Assembly: GCA_012845835.1 (NCBI GenBank)
Contig: JABAKD010000014.1
Coordinates: forward strand, 1,480,501 to 1,544,500
Source: Undaria pinnatifida
Taxonomy: Eukaryota; Sar; Phaeophyceae; Laminariales; Alariaceae
Direction: 5' to 3'
DNA length: 64,000 bases
Made by a program: the position numbers and the translations under genes. The notes below the pieces were generated by a model. That model was not told the origin of the DNA, made no database searches, and worked only from the letters and a program-made list of their open reading frames with translations. Each line of letters starts with the position of its first letter. The first letter of the stretch is position 1. Of this stretch, positions 1 to 10,197 are shown piece after piece.

Positions 1-655
1 ACTCATTTTCTTCATTTTGGCGGAGCGAGAAGTGACGAGACTAGACTATAGACCACACTTTCCTAGTTATGAAGAAGGCAAACGCCTTGCTGTGGCTACA
101 ACAGGTTTTTTTTAAATATATTTTATTATTTTTTTCCAATTTCTAGGCTAGATTTCTTTCTTAAAGTAAGTGCGTTTTCTCACTACTACTGTAGAAGGCC
201 GATACTGATGATGTGCTTTACGAGCAAGCTCGCGAAAGCGTGGAGGTACGAGTAGCGGTTCTTTTCAAAGGGATTATAGTGTCAGGTGGTAGCCCAGTCG
301 TTTAGAACTGCGCCATCAACGACGTAAAAAAGAAATCTCGACATTTAGTTTCGGATTCTAATTTTTTCAGCGTACACAACGACAGACACAACAGCACCAC
401 CCGGTAACTTACACGAACCTGGTAGGTAATAGATACTCGAGTCAAAGTGAGTTTAGACCCTGGATAAACCGGCTTACCCACTTGCGAAGACATGATTTCC
501 CTTTCGTGTGGAATCTAATTTCGATTGTATTTCTTGCCGAGTCTTCGTACCTTTGGCGTGCGGCGTGCGCCAGAGAAGTTAAAAAAAACAAAATTACAGC
601 AAGCAGCAGTAGTAGCAGCAAGCACTGATGTGACGGTACTCCGAGTGGGGGATGC
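1..655. other. no gene seen
   Basis: I see no supported gene here. Reading frames are short and carry no family motif. The right edge runs into the GTT tract that forms the tail of the first short retroposon. Confidence 0.5.
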
Positions 656-867
656 GTTGTTGTTGTTGTTGTTGTTGTTCTCACAATAACTCGCATAATC
701 AAGTCCGTGGTCACAGGACAGGCTCCAGTCACTCTGGAGCCGAGGAATACCCTAGGGAAAAACACAAACAACCCAAGGTGGTACACGCATATATATATCA
801 CAGCTGACGTAATTCATGCCTCCACCAGAAACATATAAAAGTGAAATCGGGAGTCAGTCTACGATAT
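656..867 (-). mobile_element. (AAC)n-tailed SINE-like element, full copy
   Basis: On the minus strand this runs from a head at about 867 (GTAGACTGACTCCCGATTTC) to a tail of eight GTT units (plus-strand sense) at 656-679. The same head, middle (CCAGAGTGACTGGAGCCTG) and tail recur on the plus strand at 5097-5309, so both ends are set by comparing the copies. There is no coding capacity. I see no tRNA-type A or B box in the head, so the promoter origin is unknown. Confidence 0.7.
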
Positions 868-895
868 GGTTGGTCGGTGTTGAGAAGCGTGCCCC

Positions 896-975
896 TCTCA
901 GCTCCAGAGCGACTGGAGCCTGTCCTGTGGCCACGGACTTGATTATGCGAGTTAATGTGAAAACAACAACAACAA
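896..975 (+). mobile_element. (AAC)n-tailed SINE-like element, 3' part
   Basis: Only the 3' half is present: the CCAGAG-GACTGGAGCCTG hairpin-like segment, then the CGGACTTGATTATGCGAGTTAATG block and an AAC tail. It lies head-to-head with the full minus copy at 656-867, so the two give a short inverted arrangement. Confidence 0.6.
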
Positions 976-1081
976 GCCTCTATAGCCGCCCTAGACTGAA
1001 CAGTTGTAGAGCGGGAAGCCGACACTGACCAGAAACATTTTCACACCAATTTCAGCAAAAAACACCCGCAGTGAGCAACAG

Positions 1082-1392
1082 TTTTTTTTTTTCACGCTTC
1101 TACTTTCCAGCTTCTTAGAATCTGAACAAGCCCTGGTCACAGGTGTCGTCCCTTCTCCCCCCCGGTTCTTGCCTTCAATTTTTATCGCGCATAAGGTTCA
1201 ACAATCCCACTGCTCGTCGATTTTTCATCGAGTGTTGCTAGCTCACACTCTCGCGTTTTCCGCAAATCAATTTGTGCGCAACAAAAAGTCTCCACGACTT
1301 TATACGAGTATGCACTCAGGGGGATTCGAACTCACGAAACTAACCTATATACCAGGCTTGAGGAAAACCTGATGATACGCCACCGGGGGTAT
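1082..1392 (-). mobile_element. tRNA-derived SINE, A-tailed, copy 1
   Basis: Read on the minus strand, it starts near 1392 with a tRNA-like head. It has an A-box-like GTGGCGTATCA and a B-box match in AGTTCGAATCCCC (plus-strand 1325 region). It continues through a conserved ~200-bp body and ends in an A-run (plus T-run 1082-1092). Copies at 7214-7486, 42875-43181 and 58408-58719 share the whole body. Confidence 0.75.
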
Positions 1393-1450
1393 TGCATCAT
1401 ATACCGGCATTTTTTTTTTTTTTTTTGCATACCGGCATATACTCGTATAT

Positions 1451-1605
1451 GTTGTTGTTGTTATTGTTGTTAGTGTTCTCACATTAACTCGCATATTCAA
1501 GTCCGTGTTGGTCACAGGACAACAAGCTCCAGTCACTCTGGAGCTGAGGAATACCCCAGAGAAAAACACAAACAAACCAAAGGTGGTACACGCATATATC
1601 AAAGC
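1451..1605 (-). mobile_element. (AAC)n-tailed SINE-like element, head-truncated
   Basis: The GTT-rich tail at 1451-1470 (minus-strand AAC) is followed by the family's 3' half and middle. Homology stops near 1605, before the head seen at 867. A 17-T run at 1410-1426, flanked on both sides by CATACCGGCAT, separates it from the tRNA-headed SINE. Confidence 0.6.
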
Positions 1606-4600
1606 CAATGCATACCAGCATGTACAGAGTACCGGCCCTGTGCTACAAGAAACGGAGATATTACTTTTAGCCTAGATTTCATATTGAAGAACTGCTGTGG
1701 TGTGTCCTACACAACAAGCTTCATGGTTTAAACAACTAACTGCCGCCGTCAAATTTCGTATTTCCCTGCAATGTTTAGGGTGACTTATGGTGGCGCTCTT
1801 TCTTATGAGGGGCCAGTTGTGGTGCATTGAAAAATAAGCGAGCGTGAGACAACCACGAAAAAAAAACAAGAAATTCGGGTGCCGTTATATACGGAAGTCG
1901 TGCGTGGTCTAGACTAAAAGGCGCTCTGTCTCAAACAGAAGCCCAGCCTGGCTATTTTACTTACTACTATACAGTACATTGTATGTGCGTGTGTTTGTTA
2001 ACTGGTATTTCCACACCATATTTTTTACACTCGGCACAATTCAATCCTGCACAGCGTCCGAGCGGATGGCTCGTCCCAGAGCGAGAGCGACGACCCCTGT
2101 GGCAAAAAACTGACGCATGCTACGACAGAGGTAGCACTTTTTGGCTATTTTGTTTTCTGAATGGCGGGCTCCTTAACCCCTTTACAGCTGGAAACCCGTT
2201 TTGGGGACGAAATTACTTGGATATAGTATGGGGAGGGGTTCGGGGGCTCTAAAGGGGTTAAGTAACCCAGAATCGTCGGAAAAGAAATAAATAATAGGAC
2301 ATCTTTTTGGTCGTGATTCTCATTGTACACCTAGGGCATGCGTTTTTTTCATCCGGTGGCAGTTTTATTTTTCCCCAAGTCGGTTATTTTTGGAGAGATC
2401 TTGTGCTCCCAAATTGAGGAACCTCAGATAAAAAGTGGTGCACCTCTATTATCGTAGCACGCGTCAAGTGAAAAACAGACTTAGAGGTACACATTTGACA
2501 CACACACACTTTAAAGTACTTTTGTAAAAAATACGGGTGATTCGGCCACGCAATGCCGAACGAAATGAATGTGCGGGGGCGGAACATAATCATCGCGCCA
2601 GTACACCAGCATACATACGTGCAAGGTGATTTTTTGTAGAAATATATACCTTACGTACACCAATCAAATATGAATTAACTTCCGGATGGACAACAGGACT
2701 CGATCTCACTGCTCGCGTTCAATTCGTGTGCAGCAGAACAGGTATTATTCATAACAACAGTAGTATCCTAAGCAGACTACATACTACAGGACACCCATGC
2801 TTTTTGATTTGTTTATAATACAGGTCGCAGGAAGGTACACTTTCTACCGTAACGTAGACAGATCTTCTCGTGAAGATTTGTATGAACGGTAGCCGTTCCA
2901 GAGGTTTTGGCTATCTTGTATTTTTGTACTACAAGTAGTCGTGGAGTCTCCGTAGATTCTAGTGACAGAGAGGCAGGTACATGTATTCACGTTTCCCGCT
3001 GTGACAAGTAACCACTGCCGACTCTCATGTTTTGCCTACGAAGCACCAATCGTTGCCTCTAGGCACTTCTATCGTTACCGTCGCTTGCTTCGTCGTCGAA
3101 CCTTGCGCCAACCTGGCGTGCCCCCCACGCTACGCAAGACAAGAAGAGAAGTTGTTGCAAGTCGCGAGTCGAACCTGGGTTACCCCAAACCCTCAGTATT
3201 AAGAAACAGAAAGATAGGCTTACTTGCTTTAGGCTGGGTTTCTCATTTGGGAGAGAGAACGTTCCGCGCTTTCCCTTTTTAATACATGCAGTATGTAGTA
3301 TTCTTCTGCGGCTTCACCGATCATTTAAAGCAAGTATTGGATTAGATGAGGCCTCCTTCCCCAGCCGGTGGGCCTACCCATACTTCAAAGGTTTCTTATG
3401 CTCTTCATCTTGGTTACCGGACTGGGGTCGTCGTCTCACCCAGACTTTATCTAAATGATTACCATTTCGTGGCGTGCACGAGGTGAAGGACCGGCGGATG
3501 TGGTAAATCAATGCGGATTAGCCTATATTGAGTCTGCGTAGAAGCACCGTCGTTGGTTTGACACATACATGCTCCCTGCAAGAGCAGCAGCGTTCACTGT
3601 AAAATATACCTGGTATATACTACGGTACTGCTTGTTCCATATTCCAACCAGCAGCGTTATATAAGCTCGTCCCGGAGCGGGTGTTCCTGTTAGACGACTT
3701 CATCCCAAAACGCTATATATTTGCAGGCACAAAGGCGCTTCCACCAGCGCCAGCGTCCCACCCACGAAGGGGCATGCCACGGCAACTGCCGGAGCGGCCA
3801 TTGCATTGGGTCCCTAAACACGTCTACCCAAACCAGAAATGTGGGCGAGGGGTGGAGAATCACCCATATGTCCACCCACCCGCGTTCATCGGCAGAAAAA
3901 CGTGGAATCGAGGGTGGAACAGGCCGCACGCAAGCCTGGCGATGATCTAGGTGCCCGAGCCATTCTCCGCGTCGACCTACCACGAGTGTCAATACAATGC
4001 AAATCTGAATGTCAATACACAGCATCGATCGTGTGCTGGAAACGGGGGGGAATACATTTCACGCCCTTTGTGCTGCTAAACAACTAAGCGAGCGTGGAAG
4101 TGATGCTGTGTGTCCAGCCGATCCATCGAGAAAACCCGACGAGAGCGCACAGACACTAACAGCGCGACTCCGGGCCACTCCTACCTACCAGTACCTGTTA
4201 CAGCCAAATTAGGATGTAACGATTTTCTTTTTATGCTCACCATCCCATCAGTTACATCTTCGCGCGCTTTGTCAAATACTTCTCCCTCCCTAGACGTAAC
4301 TCAGACCCAGGGTCGCTAACAAGCAGGCTCTGCTACCCCCTTCCCACTACGGTACCACAACTTTATTTTTATCGCGAACATGCTTCTTTCGGCTATCATT
4401 TTTGTTCCCTCGTTGACTCGCATCGAATTTGGCCTACACTAACTCCGGTATAACGGCTCCGTGGCTTCTTGCATTCATTTCTGGAAATATCAGCCTGTCA
4501 GCGGTGCTGTTCATTCCAGGTAACCCTGTTTCAAAGGAGTAGTGTGTCCAGTACCACAGTAGCAACAAACAGTGGTGTAGCTACAGCAAGCAGTATACAG

Positions 4601-4811
4601 CAGTCAGTGGTTCGAAGTAATGTGTTGTTTGTTCAAGCTGTCGAGCGGGCGAAGAACCAGAGGACAGCAACAAGAAACAAGAGGAGGGTTTGATGTCGTA
4701 TGCAAGGCGAGAAGAAAAAAACTGGGATTATCCAATCAACGATAATGGGAAAACAATAACTGCAGCATGTACTGCCGCAACTGTGCCGGCCTTGCATACA
4801 CCTCTTGTCTT
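1606..4811. other. no gene seen
   Basis: I find no recognisable gene in this 3.2 kb. Overlapping open frames near 2962-3282 and 3681-4087 have no family motif and compete on both strands. A B-box-like GGTTCGACTC (minus, near 3175) has no pairing T-arm or acceptor, so I do not call a tRNA. Confidence 0.4.
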
Positions 4812-4952
4812 GCCTTTTAAATTTTCGTGCTTTTCTTGTCTTTTCTTTTATTTCCCGTTCCTTTTTCGTCTTCTTTTTTCGCTCTCTTCTCCTTTCTTTC
4901 CTTTCTTTCCTTTCCTCTATCTTCTTATTTGTTTTTTGTTTATTTTCTCCAA
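4812..4952 (+). repeat. TTTC/TTCC pyrimidine tract
   Basis: A 140-bp almost pure C/T stretch built from TTTCC, TTTCT and TTTTC steps. On the minus strand it yields a Lys/Glu/Arg low-complexity reading frame, which I treat as an artefact of the microsatellite. Confidence 0.8.
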
Positions 4953-5096
4953 TTGACTTGCGTCTGCCGTGCGTATGCGAGGTGATAGATACTACGTGTA
5001 ATATATACGTGGTAGTCTTTCTTGGGTGGCAAGCGGTATTATAGTCGGATTTTTCAGGCGCGAGTAATGAGACGTACGCACCGATATAGACCTGGC

Positions 5097-5309
5097 ACAT
5101 CGTAGACTGACTCCCGATTTCACTTTTATATGTTTTTGGTGGAGGCATGAATTGCGTCAGCTGTGATATATACTCCGGAGTATAGACTATGCGTTGGTTG
5201 TGTTGTTTGTGTTTTTTCCCTAGGGCATTCCTCAGCTCCAGAGTGACTGGAGCCTGTCCTGTGACCACGGACTTGATTATGCGAGTTAATGTGATAACAA
5301 CAACAACAC
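5097..5309 (+). mobile_element. (AAC)n-tailed SINE-like element, full copy
   Basis: This is the cleanest copy of the family. The head CGTAGACTGACTCCCG at 5100 is followed by the GGTGGAGGCATGAATTGCG block, the CAGAGTGACTGGAGCC block and an AAC tail ending near 5309. Its minus-strand sister at 656-867 matches over the full length. Confidence 0.7.
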
Positions 5310-7213
5310 TAGACCTATGTTATAAGGCTTAGTTTGGCACATTGTGCATCGATTGGTATACATACGGGGGCCCATTGAGTAAGGTTGTGTGCGGCACTCA
5401 CTAGAAGGAAAAATAGCTATACTGCCTAGACTAGACCTGATTTTTTTTTTGAGAGGTTATTAGTAAATCGTAGTGGTCAAACCATTATTTATGTGTTAAT
5501 TGGTTAGTCTCGTCTATGCATGGTAGGTCAACACGATGCAAATTATGATGTCATCTTATGTAGTCTAGACTACGTATACAAACAGTATTTGGCTTTGATT
5601 GTGACCCTAAATTCGTCGAAGTCACAGCTGACGTCGTTATTTGTATTAATAACAGACTAGACTAGCTGTCGAACTTTTTTATTTCCCGGCGAAGTTTTGT
5701 CCAAGTTTCTCGTGGCGCTCTTTCTTGTGAGAGCCAGGGGGTTGAGAGGGTATGCGACTGAAACAACAGACAGACATCCATCGGGATCACTCGGGACACA
5801 GGAGAGCACATACGCGAAGCTATCGGGATACATAGCAGCAGCAGCAACAACAACGAAACCACAGCAACAACGCAGGTTGCGTGTGTGGGCCGCATTGCTT
5901 TGGAGAGCACACAAGAAGACCTCTCACAAGCGATGACCTCACCCGACACGGCATCCAGAGGTCGCTGGATCGAGCACCAAGCATTCGCACCTATCTCTCC
6001 GCAAACACGCACAGACGCTATTAATACTATAGTCTACACTACAACCAACAAACGAGGTAACAAAGTAATAATTTTATGTCGTTGAGCGCGAACGACAAGC
6101 AAGTCTTTGATACCGATCCTGTGCTGGTATCTCCCAGTCGCTCACATGATATGACAACGCCGAGGAGCCGCCAGAGGTTGATGATGCTTGACCACGGGAA
6201 AACGGACGCACCAAGCAGGGAGTTTAGGATCGAAGTTAGGACCAGACCGCAGACTGGAACAGGAATGGAGGAGTGGGGGCGGTGATGCGCAAGGTCCAAC
6301 AATTTCTCAGATAGAAAAAAAACGGAATTAGTGGGGGGCCCAAGCACGCGTCTTCTCACCTGTATGACGTCATACGATCTCGAATAAAAAAACGCGGAAA
6401 ATAATCCGAGGTGAATGCTTTTTCGTGTCTTTTTCCTTCGGTGCAGCGAGGTCTTCCGTATACAGCGACTGACGACTGTAAACAGGTTAACTGGGAAGAG
6501 GAAAACTGGAAAATGATTGGCAGAGGATCATAATAGACTTACTTAATTTTGTCTTTCTCAGGGATTGCCCATCCCTGGCCTCTCAGAGCTCCGACTTCCA
6601 TATTACTTGCGGAACCTTTCCAGCTTTTCTGTGCTTTCCTGCTTCGTTCGAAATACGAAACGCCAATAGTACATACCGGTACTACTACACCAGGTTTGTA
6701 CATACCATCAGGTACCGTACGCTGTTGGGTCACATGCACGCCTAGCTCAGATCAGTCCGGCTATATATAGCCCAGCAGCGCAGCGTAGCGCCGTGCGGAG
6801 CCGTGCGGTGCGGTGCCGTGCTCTTCGCTGCGGTGCTGTGTCGCTGCGCTGTGTGCTTTCTTTCGAAAATGGAGCAGTACCGGGTATAATGCGTGTTGTG
6901 TACGGAGTAGTACTACTTTTCCTCTTTTTTCTTTTTCTACATATATTTGATCTTTTACGGCCCCCTGTTTTTCCCCCCACGCAAATTACCCCCATACTGC
7001 CGATCAGACACCGGTAACAAAAGCACACAGCACAGCTGAGCACAACAGGGCAATTTGCTCTGCACAAGTAGCTCTTGGCATTATCAAATCGCTGTTCGCA
7101 CCGAATCATGGGTCTCTTCTTTCTGCCCCCTTTACATACGTTTTTAGTTGCATTCTTCCTTGCCTCGCGCGAGCATAGCGGGCGGCGTCAGCCGCCCGCG
7201 GAGCGGAGCCCTT
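5310..7213. other. no gene seen
   Basis: No supported gene. Around 6775-6860 there is a GC-rich stretch of degenerate GCGGTGC/GCCGTGC steps. The sequence just left of the SINE at 7214 (GCGGGCGGCGTCAGCCGCCCGC, 7179-7200) is a strong inverted repeat. Confidence 0.4.
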
Positions 7214-7486
7214 GTATTTATTTATTTATTTTTTCTCTCACTTTTACTTTCCAGCTTCTGGACAAGCCGTGGTCACAGGTAGGTGTCGTCCCTTCTCCCC
7301 CCCGGTTCTTGCCTTCAATTTTTATCGCGCATGGGGTCCAGCAATCCCACTGCTCGTCGATTATTCGTCGACTGTTGCTAACTCACGCTCTCGCGTTTTC
7401 CGCAAGTCCATTTGTGCACAAGAAAAAGTCCCAACGAGTTTATAATACAAGTATGCACTCGGCGGGCCTCGAACTCACGAAACTGA
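7214..7486 (-). mobile_element. tRNA-derived SINE, copy 2, head-truncated
   Basis: The body matches the family. On the minus strand it begins at CAGTTTCGTGAGTTCGAG (B box kept, A-box part lost) and ends in an AAAT-repeat tail (plus TATT units at 7214-7231) rather than a plain A run. The missing head fits 5' truncation or a later deletion. Confidence 0.7.
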
Positions 7487-8343
7487 TTAATATGGCTTTG
7501 TGCAAGTTAAAAATAAAGACCAACTATTATAGGAAATATTTTCAGCGATTATTTCTCTCTTTAATAGGGATCTACGACGCCAAAAATAAAACCATCCACT
7601 ATTAATATTACAAGACCAGAAATCATCGTTATTTCTGGGTTCAGAAATAATCGAGGCCAAAAATCAGCGGATTTGGTGATTTCTGAGCCCAAAAATAACA
7701 GCTCTTCTTCCAACCTCTCAGAACTGGGATTATTTGACTTTTAGATACTACCTCGTACAAAGTATCACATGTCACCGCTGCCTATACTGTTATGTACCTG
7801 GTATGATACCTGTCTGCTGTATGTACACGTCACCCATCACCCACTACAAAGAATCACAAACACACCTACGACAGCATACCGCGCTTGTTGTGTGCGAAAC
7901 GCGACAGCAGCACCACTCCCACCATCGAAACCACCACAGGCACACCACACCAGCACCACAGCAGCCCCAAACCACAGCAAGCAGCAGCCCAGCAGCAGAG
8001 ACAGCAGCAAAGGCGGTGGTGGACTAACGTCGCCGGCGACAGTGTACGTGCCAGATTTCAAAAATAAAGGCAAGCGGCAAAACAAGACCTATCAATTCAA
8101 AATAAAATAACCACTTTCCAAAAACCAGAAGCCAATGATCTAATAGTAATGGACGCCCCTTATTTCTTATGCATGCAGTTATTTCTGGAGCCTCGAAACT
8201 ACGAAATTATCGCCAGAAACAATCGCCCAATTTTTTCCATACATAGTAGTAGTAGTAGTAGGCTTCTTTCTTTATAACGCGGGTGGCCCGTTTTGTGGGA
8301 CAATTTACATGGAATTAATCAGGGCATGTCATGGGCCGAAAGT
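7487..8343. other. no gene; hairpin-rich AT sequence
   Basis: No gene recognised. A perfect 9-bp stem, TTATTTCTG-GGTT-CAGAAATAA, lies near 7629-7650, and related TATTTCTG/AAAAATAA motifs recur to about 8235. Between them (7900-8030) is CAG/CAC-rich low-complexity sequence. Confidence 0.4.
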
Positions 8344-8705
8344 GCGGGCCGGGGCCGGGCCGAGATTTTTGAAAATGTGATGGACCGGGCCGGGCCTGGC
8401 CGGGCCGCAAAAAATGAAAATGTTATTGGCCGGGCCGGGCCGGGTCGAGAGTTTTGAAAATTTGATGGGCCGGGCCGGGCCAGGCCGAGAGTTTTGAAAA
8501 TTTGGTGCGCCAGGCTGGGCCGGGCCGAGAGTTTTGAAAATTTGATGGGCCGGGCCGGCCTGCGGCCCATCGTGTGGAAATTTGATGGGCCGGGCCGGGC
8601 CGCGGCCCATCATCTGAAAATCTGATGGGCCGGGCTGGGCCGCGGCCTATCATGTGAAAATTTGATGGGCCGGGCCGGGCCGCGGCCCATGATGAGGTAT
8701 GGGCT
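8344..8705 (+). repeat. 40-bp GGGCCGGGCC minisatellite
   Basis: About nine units of roughly 40 bp. Each opens with CGGGCCGGGCC and closes with TGAAAATTTGATGGGC. Early units carry a GAGAGTTTT middle; later ones carry the palindrome GGCCGCGGCCCAT. Larger ~110-bp derivatives of the same sequence continue to about 9380 and host the TRIM-like insertion at 8881. Confidence 0.85.
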
Positions 8706-8880
8706 TCATATGGGCCGCTCTGCCGAGCCCATGAGGCGGCCCACGAGTTTTCACAGACCGGCCCGGGCCGCGGCCCATGAAATGTGGTGTACTATATTGC
8801 TGCTATATGATGTGCGTTGACGAAGTCCACCCTGCCCATGAGATGGCCCACGCGTTTTTGAGGGCCGGCCCGAGCCGCAG

Positions 8881-9263
8881 TGTTAAGGTATTATTAGTGG
8901 GGTATTTATTAGTCCGTTTGACCACTTGCCAAAGGTTAACCAATAGCTTACCCAAACTAAGCCTTATAACACTTCCCCCCCCTGAAACGGCGGGATAGCA
9001 GGTCGGCCGGATATTACGGGCGGACCTGTCAAATATATCCAAGCCGTTTCATTTCCTAGGGATACCAGGGAGAGTATTTTTCAAGTTCGACACGGGGAAA
9101 ATCTGAAAAGTTTATTATTGTGGATGGTGGGGATCGAACCCACGACCCAAAAAACCCATGGTCTGTCGACGACGCCATTTGCTAAGATTATTAGCGGGGT
9201 GTTAGTCCCTTTGACCACTTGCCAAAGGTCAACCAATAGCTTACCCAAACTAACCGTATAACA
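8881..9263 (-). mobile_element. TRIM-like miniature LTR element
   Basis: A 383-bp non-coding element with direct terminal repeats at 8881-8971 and 9180-9263. Each begins TGTTA and ends TAACA or a near match when read on the minus strand. A purine run (plus CTTCCCCCCC, 8972 on) sits just inside the 3' repeat, as a polypurine tract should. Next to the 5' repeat is a TGGCGTCGTCGAC segment and a tRNA-like arm (GTGGGTTCGATCCCCAC). The flanks GCAG and GCGG suggest a 4-bp target duplication with one change. It splits a GGGCCGCGGCCC repeat. The terminal repeats differ at several sites, so it is not young. Confidence 0.65.
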
Positions 9264-10197
9264 GCGGCCCATCATATGTTGTGTGCGGTATGTACTACTA
9301 TGACATCTTCGACGTCCGCCCTGCCCATGCGAGGCAACCAACCCATATTTACAGGCCGAGACACGGGCCGGCCCGCGTGTAGTAAACTGTGCAAGTAAAA
9401 GCCGCAGAAGAGCGGTTAACAGCTCGTTTCGCAGCGAAAAACAGCAACAACAGGCAGGCGAAGAAAACAAATGGAATCGATACTCGCGATGAACGAAAAC
9501 TGAAGATGGTTTATAAATTAGACGTATCTCTGCATACATACCAAGCACAACCCGCAGTTGCTGCTGCAAGCGCCAGAGTAAACTAATACTCCGGACAGGA
9601 TGCAAGCAGAACCAAACAACAAACTGCCCTAAGAAACAACAACTGCTGCTGTGTATACTGCACCATAAACAACCTGGACGAGAGTGCAGCTGCTCATCCA
9701 CATGTTGTGGCCTATCACGTCTCACGAGCACCACTCTCTCCTAGACTACATATCCTACATCCCCTTCAACGACAGCCTGCGCTTTGCAGTAAGGCTTCGT
9801 AGCGCCTTCGGGCGTAAGTGCTTCATCTCTGGCTGTTTTGTCAAAGAGGACGGCTTAGTGGCTAAAGCCCCCCACGAGAGAAGAAGCGCCCTTCCCAAAC
9901 GGCGTCTTGCAGAGGGGGGGTGGGGACTCTGACGAAGCGCCGCCTGTTAGTTTCGATCGTCACAGCACGACGGTTACAAACGTTGTAGTCTAGAGGGTTG
10001 CGCATACATCCATGGGCGTTTTTATGCAATTTCTCTCATGAGAGGAGAGCTCCAGCCCTCCGCTCGCTGCTCCTTCTCTCCTCCCTGTCCTCTAATACAA
10101 CGAAGGAAAGAACCCTCGTCAGATCGCGAGGCGGTCAGGGCATCCAAGCTTGGACTCTACGAACACACTATTAATAGTGGCTTGAAAGTTGAAGTTC
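9264..10197. other. no gene seen; possible 5' LTR zone of next element
   Basis: No gene recognised. The copia fossil that follows should have an LTR somewhere here, but no second copy exists in the window to define it. The GGCC-rich satellite remnant ends near 9380. Confidence 0.35.

Noticed and set aside
4633-5268. A 211-codon minus-strand frame
   Set aside because: It is a read-through of the TTTC microsatellite and the (AAC)-SINE copy; Lys/Glu/Arg low complexity, no domain.
9119-9180. tRNA gene
   Set aside because: Good T-arm and B box but no acceptor stem; it is part of the TRIM-like element and recurs at 27840 and 28095.
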